From assembly GCA_005879065.1 (NCBI GenBank), contig VBLU01000115.1:1-6606 (forward strand): a stretch of DNA of 6,606 nt, read 5' to 3'. How positions within the stretch are numbered: the stretch's first letter is position 1; the number at the start of each line of letters is the position of its first letter. The notes beneath the pieces were generated by a model that saw only the letters and a program-made list of their open reading frames with translations, was not told the DNA's origin and searched no databases. Source of the DNA: Methanobacteriota archaeon. GTDB taxonomy: Archaea > Thermoplasmatota > Thermoplasmata > RBG-16-68-12. The translations under genes and the position numbers were made by a program. Positions 1 through 4,929 of this stretch are shown here, in pieces.

Positions 1-2
1 TC

Positions 3-194
3 TTCGTGCGCATCGTGGACGGAATCGCCGCGAAGACCGGCATGGACCGGAAGGCCGTGATCCGCCGGGTAAACGAGGTCCAGGAGAAGATGGACGTCGA
101 GGTCGAGGTCGCGGCCCTCATCGCGGCGCGTCAGTCGGGCGTCGACGTTACGGCGTTCCTGGCGGCCGTGAAGGCGCGTCTGCAGATGCCTTGA
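3..194 (+). CDS. C-terminal end of a DUF2240-like archaeal protein (partial)
   Basis: The frame is open to the left edge, so only about the last 63 residues are visible and the true start lies upstream. The GTG at 6 is probably internal. The segment is helical and charged. It has a Gly-Met-Asp-Arg-Lys turn, then an Arg-Val-Asn-Glu-Val-Gln stretch, then Val-Ala-Ala-Leu-Ile-Ala-Ala-Arg followed by Gly-Val-Asp-Val. From memory this matches the end of archaeal DUF2240 proteins, which have no established function. That assignment is recognition of a pattern and was not searched. Its TGA stop (192-194) faces the mbf1 stop across a single base. No hairpin terminator separates them, although a pyrimidine-rich run (about 199-220) lies just downstream inside the mbf1 3' end. 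Confidence 0.65.
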   Translation, partial: FVRIVDGIAAKTGMDRKAVIRRVNEVQEKMDVEVEVAALIAARQSGVDVTAFLAAVKARLQMP

Positions 195-195
195 T

Positions 196-708
196 TCAGT
201 CCTTGCTTTCTTTGCCTTTCATCAGATCGCCCAGGGTGAGGCCCGCGCCGGCGGCCTGTTTCTTCACCGCGATCGGCTGAACGCGTTCCTTCAGCTTGAT
301 CCCGAGTTGCCGTTCCAGCTTCCGAACGAGGTCGTCCCCCGGCGTGATCGTCCCCGATTCGAGCTTCGCGATCACGCTCGCCCGCTCGTTGATCTTCGCG
401 CCGAGGTCCGCCTGCTTCCATCCGCGGGATTCCCGCGCTTGGCGAATCATTTGGGGGAAGTCCTCCATCAGCTCCAATTCGCCACCCTGCGCGTACACGT
501 CCTTCGGCGTCAGACGCCGTTGGCGGGCCTCCAGCCGTTGGGCGATGACGGGCGGCATCGTGCTCGGTCGCAACGGGGCGCTCGACACCTCCTCGCCGAA
601 GCGGGCGCACTCCCCGCACACCGAAAGGACAGTCGCCTCGATCGCCACACTCTTCAGCCGGGGAACGTCCGCCCCGCACAATTCGCAGATCACGAACCGG
701 GCCCGCAA
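196..708 (-). CDS. mbf1: Archaeal multiprotein bridging factor 1 (aMBF1): zinc ribbon plus HTH
   Basis: This is a transcriptional coactivator of the MBF1 family, which in eukaryotes links activators to TBP. The 170-residue protein has an N-terminal zinc ribbon with CELC (C8, C11) and CGEC (C31, C34). A basic, proline-containing linker covers about 45-82. A Cro/C1-type helix-turn-helix covers about 84-140, with Ser-Arg-Gly-Trp-Lys-Gln and the Glu-Ser-Gly-Thr turn. The tail has Leu-Thr-Leu-Gly-Asp-Leu-Met-Lys, typical of archaeal members. Length and domain order fit the family. The start is non-ATG: an in-frame TAG at 714-712 limits it to TTG at 708 or GTG at 693. TTG is chosen because a TATATA element 23-28 bases upstream would place the transcript start at about the TTG, giving a leaderless mRNA. 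GTG 693 would still keep the whole zinc ribbon. The gene diverges from pan. Family assignment is firm; the exact start is not. Confidence 0.93.
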   Translation of the reverse strand: MRARFVICELCGADVPRLKSVAIEATVLSVCGECARFGEEVSSAPLRPSTMPPVIAQRLEARQRRLTPKDVYAQGGELELMEDFPQMIRQARESRGWKQADLGAKINERASVIAKLESGTITPGDDLVRKLERQLGIKLKERVQPIAVKKQAAGAGLTLGDLMKGKESKD

Positions 709-770
709 AGACTAAATAAAAAGCGCCGGGTATATAGCCTTCCCTCATAGCCCACCCACCGGGCGAACCT
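709..770. promoter_or_regulatory. Divergent promoter region between mbf1 and pan
   Basis: This 62-base spacer separates two divergent genes and is locally AT-rich. It contains TATATA at 731-736, which reads the same on both strands, and an AAATAAAAA run at 714-722. Read on the minus strand, TATATA sits about 26 bases before the mbf1 TTG, the usual archaeal TATA distance for a leaderless start. Read on the plus strand, the same element would start a pan transcript near 760, about 11 bases before the ATG. The A-rich run would instead start it near 743. No good Shine-Dalgarno site precedes the pan ATG. The promoter assignment is inferred from spacing only. Confidence 0.5.
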
Positions 771-1982
771 ATGGACGACGATCAGATCCGCGAATTCTCC
801 GAGAAAATGTCGGTGCGCATCGCCTCGCTCGAGGACCGCAACGACAAGTTGTTGGAGACCGCCCGCCGGGTGGAAGGGGAGAAGCGGTACGCCGAGACGG
901 AGCTCGTCCGACTCCAGAAGGAGATCCGACGGCTGAAACAGGAACTGGATCGTCTCAAGAGCCCTCCGCTGATCATCGGCAACATCCGCGACATCCTGGC
1001 CGACAGCCGCGTCGTCGTCAAGTCGTCGACGGGTCCGGACTTCATCGTCAACGCGGCGGATTACATCGCGAAGGAGAACCTCGTGGTCGGCGCGCGCGTG
1101 GCCCTGAACAAGCAGACCCTCGCCGTGATGGGCGTCCTGCCTCCCTCCCTCGATCCGATCGTCACCGGCGCAGAGATCATCGAGAAGCCTCCGGTCACCT
1201 ACGGGGACATCGGCGGCCTGGAAATCCAGATGCGCGAGTTGCGGGAGGCCGTGGAGGATCCCCTCCTCAAGCCGGACCTGTATCGAAAGGTCGGCATCGA
1301 GCCGCCGAAGGGCGTCCTGCTCGTCGGGCCTCCGGGGACCGGCAAGACGCTCCTTGCGAAGGCGGTCGCGAACCGCACGCAGGCCACGTTCATCCGGTTC
1401 GTCGGCTCCGAGCTCGTGCAGAAATACATCGGCGAAGGCGCCCGCCTGGTGCGGGAGTTGTTCCAGCTCGCCCGGGAGAAGTCCCCGTCTATCGTCTTCA
1501 TCGACGAACTCGATTCGGTCGGCGCCAAGCGCCTCGAGGTCGCGACGTCCGGTGATCGAGAGGTCCAGCGGACGTTGATGCAGCTCCTGGCGGAGCTGGA
1601 CGGCTTCAACCCGTTGGGAGAGGTCAAGATCATCGGGGCGACGAATCGTCCAGACATCCTCGATGAAGCGCTTCTGAGGCCGGGACGGTTCGACCGCATC
1701 ATCGAGATCCCGATGCCGGGTTCCGAATCCCGTATGACGATCTTCAAGATTCATTCGCGAAAGATGAACATCGCCGGCGAGGTCGACTACGGCGTGCTGG
1801 CGTCCCGCTGCGACGGGGCCACGGGCGCCGACATCCACGCGATCTGCACGGAGGCGGGCATGTTCGCGATCCGGGAGGACCGCGAGACCGTGTCGATGAC
1901 CGACTTCGAGCGCGCGGTCGACAAGGTCCTGGGCGACAATCCGGTGCGGTCCGGGGACTCCTCGGGCGCCATGTACGCGTGA
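771..1982 (+). CDS. pan: Proteasome-activating nucleotidase (PAN), AAA+ ATPase
   Basis: PAN forms a hexameric ring on the archaeal 20S proteasome, unfolds substrate proteins with ATP and feeds them into the chamber. The 403-residue protein has the full family plan. An N-terminal coiled coil covers about 5-64 and is followed by Ser-Pro-Pro (64-66), the site of the proline kink. An OB domain covers about 66-127. The AAA+ module has Walker A GPPGTGKT (186-193), Walker B ending IDELD (244-248), the pore loop KYIGEG (218-223), sensor Asn292 in ATNR, and arginine-finger candidates R303 and R306 in LLRPGRFDR. The last three residues, Met-Tyr-Ala, fit the HbYX pattern (hydrophobic, Tyr, any) that docks into the proteasome and opens its gate, which separates PAN from Cdc48/VAT-type ATPases. 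It is slightly shorter than the roughly 430 residues of the Methanocaldococcus enzyme. No proteasome subunit gene lies in the window. Confidence 0.97.
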   Translation: MDDDQIREFSEKMSVRIASLEDRNDKLLETARRVEGEKRYAETELVRLQKEIRRLKQELDRLKSPPLIIGNIRDILADSRVVVKSSTGPDFIVNAADYIAKENLVVGARVALNKQTLAVMGVLPPSLDPIVTGAEIIEKPPVTYGDIGGLEIQMRELREAVEDPLLKPDLYRKVGIEPPKGVLLVGPPGTGKTLLAKAVANRTQATFIRFVGSELVQKYIGEGARLVRELFQLAREKSPSIVFIDELDSVGAKRLEVATSGDREVQRTLMQLLAELDGFNPLGEVKIIGATNRPDILDEALLRPGRFDRIIEIPMPGSESRMTIFKIHSRKMNIAGEVDYGVLASRCDGATGADIHAICTEAGMFAIREDRETVSMTDFERAVDKVLGDNPVRSGDSSGAMYA

Positions 1983-2004
1983 GTTCGTCCGCCGTCCGCA
2001 TCAT

Positions 2005-2062
2005 TCCTAAATACGAGCTCACCCTGACTTCTTCCTCCGGTCACGAACGGGTGTCGCGGTGA
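2005..2062 (+). promoter_or_regulatory. Putative promoter and ribosome-binding site of the zinc-finger membrane protein
   Basis: The 85-base gap after pan holds a TAAATA element at 2008-2013 in otherwise GC-rich sequence. At normal archaeal spacing this would start a transcript near 2036-2038. GGTGA at 2058-2062 matches part of the archaeal anti-Shine-Dalgarno complement and lies five bases before the ATG at 2068. This favours that ATG over the GTG at 2059, which lies inside the GGTGA. It suggests the gene has its own leadered transcript, although readthrough from pan remains possible. Confidence 0.4.
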
Positions 2063-2067
2063 AGAAT

Positions 2068-2664
2068 ATGGACCATTGTCCGATCTGCGACGTGGCGGTG
2101 CGGCCCGAGAATCTGCTCCGCCATCTGAACGACATCCATCCGAGGCATCCGGACACCCCCAAACTGGTCGAGCGGTTGAAAGCGGAGCCCGGGCGAATCG
2201 CGACGAGGGCGCCCTCGCGTCCGTTGCGGGTGAGCCGCTGGCAGGTCCTGATCGTCCTGATCGTGGTCCTGGTGGGAATCGTCGCATACTATCTCGTCAC
2301 GAGCGGTTCCCATAACACCGGATACCCCTGCGTGTCGGGAAACGGCCTGGCATATCATTGGCACACGACTCTCACAATCACCTCAGGCGGGAACCAGGTC
2401 ACGATCCCCGGGAGCATCGGCATCAGCTTCACCTGCATGGTGGTCCTGCACACCCACAACACGGATGGGGTGATTCACATCGAACCGGACACGCCGGAAC
2501 AGGCCCGCGTGTATTCGATTGGCGACTTTTTCAGCGTGTGGGGAAAGCCCTTTGACAATCCAACTGGGATGACGGTGAACGGCACCCCGAGGACTCCGAG
2601 TTCGACCGTCGGACTGTACGACCGAGAGACAATCGCGCTCGAGTACGCATCCTTCACCCCGTGA
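2068..2664 (+). CDS. Single-pass membrane protein: cytoplasmic C2H2 zinc finger plus external His-rich domain
   Basis: I do not recognise a named gene. The product has 198 residues from ATG 2068. An in-frame GTG at 2059 would add three residues but overlaps the likely ribosome-binding site. Three parts are visible. Residues 4-24 form a C-x2-C-x11-H-x4-H finger (C4, C7, H19, H24). A basic stretch (about 38-58) leads into a transmembrane helix at about 60-78. The rest (about 80-198) is a soluble, beta-rich domain with Tyr-His-Trp-His-Thr-Thr (H97, H99), Ile-Pro-Gly-Ser-Ile-Gly-Ile, then LHTHNTDGVIHIE (H128, H130, H137) and Ile-Gly-Asp-Phe-Phe-Ser-Val-Trp-Gly. It also has two cysteines, C88 and C123. 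The positive-inside rule puts the finger in the cytosol and the His-rich domain outside. I have seen the HWH/LHTH...GxIHIE/FFxxWG pattern in small secreted or anchored archaeal and bacterial proteins. The His cluster suggests metal binding, but function is unknown. It lies between pan and the FKBP gene. Confidence 0.85.
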   Translation: MDHCPICDVAVRPENLLRHLNDIHPRHPDTPKLVERLKAEPGRIATRAPSRPLRVSRWQVLIVLIVVLVGIVAYYLVTSGSHNTGYPCVSGNGLAYHWHTTLTITSGGNQVTIPGSIGISFTCMVVLHTHNTDGVIHIEPDTPEQARVYSIGDFFSVWGKPFDNPTGMTVNGTPRTPSSTVGLYDRETIALEYASFTP

Positions 2665-2707
2665 CGTCCGCGATCGGGGGCCAGGGACATGCGCTTCGAC
2701 GCGGGCA

Positions 2708-2722
2708 CCATAACGTTTATGG
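2708..2722 (+). promoter_or_regulatory. Perfect inverted repeat overlapping the likely TATA box of the FKBP gene
   Basis: CCATAA (2708-2713) and TTATGG (2717-2722) are exact inverted copies with a three-base CGT spacer. TTTATGG (2716-2722) is also the best TATA-like stretch ahead of the FKBP gene. It would place the transcript start near 2744, a few bases before the ATG at 2750, so the mRNA would be nearly leaderless. A dyad on a TATA box could be an operator where a dimeric repressor blocks TBP. The repeat is seen directly; the operator role is inference. Confidence 0.4.
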
Positions 2723-2749
2723 CGGCTCCTCATTTAGCCCAGAAGCGCC

Positions 2750-3625
2750 ATGGCCCGCCCCCTCGTCCGGGATGAGGAAGGGCTGAGCACTTTCTGGTCC
2801 TTCGTGGGGGTGCTCGTCCTCGTGATTGCCATCCTGGCAGTCTACTTCGTCTACGTCATCCCGAAGTTCGGCCATCCTCCCCTGCGGGCCCAGAGCGGGG
2901 ACCAGGTGAAGGTGGACTACGTCGGCCGGTTCGAAGACGGCTTCGTGTTCGATACGAGCCTGGCGTCCGTGGCCGAGGACAACGCGTCCTACACGAAGGC
3001 CTTCTCCTTCGGTTGGCGCAACTCGTGGCAGCCTCTCAGCTTCGCGATCGGGGCCGTGCCCCTGGCGGTGATCCAGGGTTTCGACGTCGGGGTTCAGGGT
3101 CTCGCCGTCGGAGACGCGAAGACGATTGTGGTCCCACCGAACCTCGGCTATGGTCTGTCCGATCCGACGAAGATCCTCATGAAGCCGCTCTTCGAGCCTG
3201 TGCCGGTCCGTGTGACGATGAACGAATCTGCGTTCACGAATACATACAAGACGCAACCCGTCTCGGGAGCGAACGTGACGGATCCATTCTGGGGTTGGTC
3301 CGCCTACGTCAGCGTGTCTGGTTCCATCGTCACGGTGACGAACAGTCCGGTCCCAGGCCAGATGGTCCATCCGTATGGGTGGGACGCCCGGGTCGACTCG
3401 GTGGACGACGGCGCGGACAACGGCACCGGGCGGATTGTCGTGCATCACCTGCTCGACACGACCGCGGTCGACCGGGTCGGACAAAAGACGGCCTCGGGGA
3501 CGGTCGTGTTCGTCGTGACGGCCGTGGACCTCGCCGCGGGCGGCGGATGCCCTCCCTGGACGACGTCCTCGCGGCCCTGTTCGCATCCCTCGGTCCGATC
3601 GGAAGCCTCGCCGCCTTGCTGGTGA
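2750..3625 (+). CDS. Membrane-anchored FKBP-type peptidyl-prolyl cis-trans isomerase
   Basis: The 291-residue protein probably speeds prolyl isomerisation and folding of proteins outside the cytoplasmic membrane. A short charged N-terminus (Arg-Asp-Glu-Glu at 7-10) precedes one membrane helix at about 15-37, which acts as a signal anchor. The FKBP core begins near 47 and shows VDYVGRFEDG (55-64), Val-Phe-Asp-Thr-Ser (66-70, the Phe-Asp active-site pair), LSFAIG (96-101), VIQGFDVGVQGL (107-118) and VPPNLGYG (128-135). F111 stands where human FKBP12 has its pocket Trp. Residues about 150-262 form a further beta-rich region with Asp-Pro-Phe-Trp-Gly-Trp (178-183) and Tyr-Gly-Trp (209-211), as in long archaeal FKBPs. 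A family-like end would fall near Val-Asp-Leu-Ala-Ala (259-263). The remaining 28 residues, with three Cys, come from the 79-base overlap with the next gene and may be non-native. The gene is probably cotranscribed with the DedA-like gene. Confidence 0.9.
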   Translation: MARPLVRDEEGLSTFWSFVGVLVLVIAILAVYFVYVIPKFGHPPLRAQSGDQVKVDYVGRFEDGFVFDTSLASVAEDNASYTKAFSFGWRNSWQPLSFAIGAVPLAVIQGFDVGVQGLAVGDAKTIVVPPNLGYGLSDPTKILMKPLFEPVPVRVTMNESAFTNTYKTQPVSGANVTDPFWGWSAYVSVSGSIVTVTNSPVPGQMVHPYGWDARVDSVDDGADNGTGRIVVHHLLDTTAVDRVGQKTASGTVVFVVTAVDLAAGGGCPPWTTSSRPCSHPSVRSEASPPCW

Positions 3626-4161
3626 TCTTCGCCGTCGACGCGGCGCTCTTCCCCGCGCTGCCCGAAGCCTGGATCCTCATCACGTACACGTTCCGGCCCG
3701 AGACGATGGATGCGGTCGGTTGGGCCGCGGTCCTCCTCCTCGTGGCCGTGGCGGGGGACCTCCTCGGGACCACCATCCTCTACGCCCTCGTCCGACGCAT
3801 CCTGGTCCGCGGCCGCCGGATGCCCCGCTGGCTCGAGTCGGGGATGCGGCGATGGACCGAGTTCCTCGGCGTACCGGACGAGCGTGCCATCCTCTTGAAC
3901 CGGATCGCGCCGGTGGTCCCGTTCGTCGGCGCGTTCATCGCGACCCTGCGGTGGAACTACCGGCGGTCCATGGGCTTCGTGGCGGTGGGCGGGCTGGCGA
4001 AGTACGCCGTCCTGCTGTACCTTGTGTTCGTCATCGGGGTGGCCTACGATCCTCGCACGGCTCGTTCGATCACGCTCGTCCTGGTCGTCGTGGTCGTCGC
4101 CATGTCGGTCCTCGGATCCTGGCTCTACCGCCGGCGGGGCCGGGGCCGCAGGGCCTCGTAG
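3547..4161 (+). CDS. Polytopic membrane protein, DedA/VTT (SNARE-associated)-like
   Basis: The 204-residue product has about five hydrophobic segments: about 18-34, 57-84, 116-135, 143-165 and 173-194. A positively charged loop lies at 83-103 and a very basic tail (RRRGRGRR) ends the protein. The stretch LLNRIAPVVPFVGAFIA (116-132), followed by a Gly-rich segment (143-150), recalls the re-entrant region of DedA/VTT proteins, which usually carry an Arg-x-x-Pro motif and which work elsewhere as lipid or polyprenyl-phosphate scramblases. The match is partial, and another small polytopic family, such as the small multidrug export group, is possible. The start is ATG 3547. Third codon positions stay GC-rich in this frame through the overlap (23 of 26). 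GTG 3622 overlaps the FKBP stop as GTGA and would give 179 residues, but it would cut the first membrane segment. The stop lies 10 bases from the convergent GT2 stop. Confidence 0.85.
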   Translation: MPSLDDVLAALFASLGPIGSLAALLVIFAVDAALFPALPEAWILITYTFRPETMDAVGWAAVLLLVAVAGDLLGTTILYALVRRILVRGRRMPRWLESGMRRWTEFLGVPDERAILLNRIAPVVPFVGAFIATLRWNYRRSMGFVAVGGLAKYAVLLYLVFVIGVAYDPRTARSITLVLVVVVVAMSVLGSWLYRRRGRGRRAS

Positions 4162-4184
4162 GCCGGTCCCGTCAGCGGGCCGGC
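4162..4184. terminator. Hairpin spanning the junction of the convergent DedA-like and GT2 genes
   Basis: The repeat begins on the base after the TAG stop of the DedA-like gene. The left arm is GCCGG (4162-4166), a bulged T, then CCCG (4168-4171). The loop is TCAG (4172-4175). The right arm is CGGG (4176-4179) then CCGGC (4180-4184). That gives nine G-C pairs with one bulge. The loop contains the GT2 stop codon on the minus strand. No T-run follows on either strand, so it is not a classic terminator. It could form the 3' end or a stabilising stem of both transcripts. The structure is visible in the sequence; its role is inferred. Confidence 0.4.
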
Positions 4185-4924
4185 GCCGGGCGGAATCGCT
4201 CGGCGGACGTGCGGCCCGTCGCGTAGTACAGGATCGTCGAGGCGATGTATTCCTTCAGGATCGTGCGGACGTAGCCGTACGTCCGGAAGCGCCGCATCGA
4301 CGTCAAGACTGCCTGGGGCAGGATGACGAACCGGCCGAGGGACCGAGACCGGAGGGCCAGGTCATGCGTCTCGTTCAGCGGCATGTCCTCCCGGAGGCCT
4401 CCGAGGGCCTGGAAGGCCTCGCGCCGGAAGAAGAAGCAGTACCCGGCGTTGTGCGGGAATCCCCACAAGGTCATCGCCCGCTGGTAGCCGTTGGCCAGGG
4501 AAAACAGGGCACGCTCGGCGGCGTTGCCGAGAGCCGGCATGAATCCGGTAGCGCCGCCGATCACCCCCGGTTCCTCGAAGGCGGCGACGATGGCGTCCAG
4601 GAGGTCGGGCGGGGTGATGCAGTCCGCATCGACGAACAGGAAGACATCGCCTCGGGCCGCGCGCGCTCCCCGATTCCGGCCCTCGCCCGGTCCGCGGGGG
4701 TCGCCCGGCACCAGGAGGGCGCCGCGGGCCTCGGCCAGATCCTGCGTGCCGTCCGTGCTTTCCGAATCCGCGATGAGGATCTCCAAGGGCGATCGGGTCT
4801 GGTTCTGGAGAGAGTCCAGCAGCGCAGGGAGGTATTTCGCCTCATTCCAGGTCGGGATGATGACCGAGACCGAGGCGTTTCGAGCCATGGTCGTCCGCGC
4901 GGGAGCCGCCGAGGGCTCGAGCAT
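4172..4924 (-). CDS. Family 2 glycosyltransferase (GT-A fold)
   Basis: This enzyme transfers a sugar from a nucleotide-sugar donor to an unknown acceptor, probably at the cytoplasmic face of the membrane. The 250-residue protein has the GT2 opening Ser-Val-Ile-Ile-Pro-Thr-Trp-Asn-Glu (20-28), Asp-Ser-Glu-Ser-Thr-Asp-Gly-Thr (53-60), and Gly-Arg-Asn-Arg-Gly-Ala (82-87). The metal-binding DxD motif is Val-Asp-Ala-Asp (98-101). An acidic Asn-Glu-Thr-His-Asp-Leu (184-189) probably supplies the catalytic base. The last 35 residues are aromatic and hydrophobic around 218-236 and may lie on the membrane. ATG 4924 follows the GT4 stop by five bases, which suggests translational coupling. ATG 4888 would give a 238-residue protein starting Met-Ala-Arg-Asn, closer to a typical GT2 N-terminus, and cannot be excluded. 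The frame stays open further upstream, but that part only shadows the GT4 gene. Donor and acceptor cannot be read from the sequence. Confidence 0.92.
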   Translation of the reverse strand: MLEPSAAPARTTMARNASVSVIIPTWNEAKYLPALLDSLQNQTRSPLEILIADSESTDGTQDLAEARGALLVPGDPRGPGEGRNRGARAARGDVFLFVDADCITPPDLLDAIVAAFEEPGVIGGATGFMPALGNAAERALFSLANGYQRAMTLWGFPHNAGYCFFFRREAFQALGGLREDMPLNETHDLALRSRSLGRFVILPQAVLTSMRRFRTYGYVRTILKEYIASTILYYATGRTSAERFRPAPAR

Positions 4925-4929
4925 GCCGG

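Noticed and set aside
199..220. T-rich run just after the DUF2240-like stop, as a terminator
   Set aside because: It is fully explained as the Lys/Glu-rich C-terminal codons of mbf1 read from the other strand, so it is not called as a separate feature.
131..748. 205-codon minus-strand frame over mbf1
   Set aside because: It overlaps mbf1 in another frame on the same strand, has low-complexity Arg/Gly/Glu content and no recognisable domain.
690..1838. 382-codon open frame on the minus strand across pan
   Set aside because: It lies antisense to an unambiguous PAN gene, is rich in Arg, Asp and Leu as expected for a GC-rich shadow, and has no family motif.
3013..3546. Upstream extension of the DedA-like reading frame
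   Set aside because: It overlaps the conserved FKBP core out of frame and is Arg/Gly-rich without motifs. The gene starts at ATG 3547 or later.
2717..3586. 289-codon minus-strand frame opposite the FKBP gene
   Set aside because: It is antisense to a clear FKBP domain, and its His/Arg/Asp-rich composition is typical of a GC-rich shadow.
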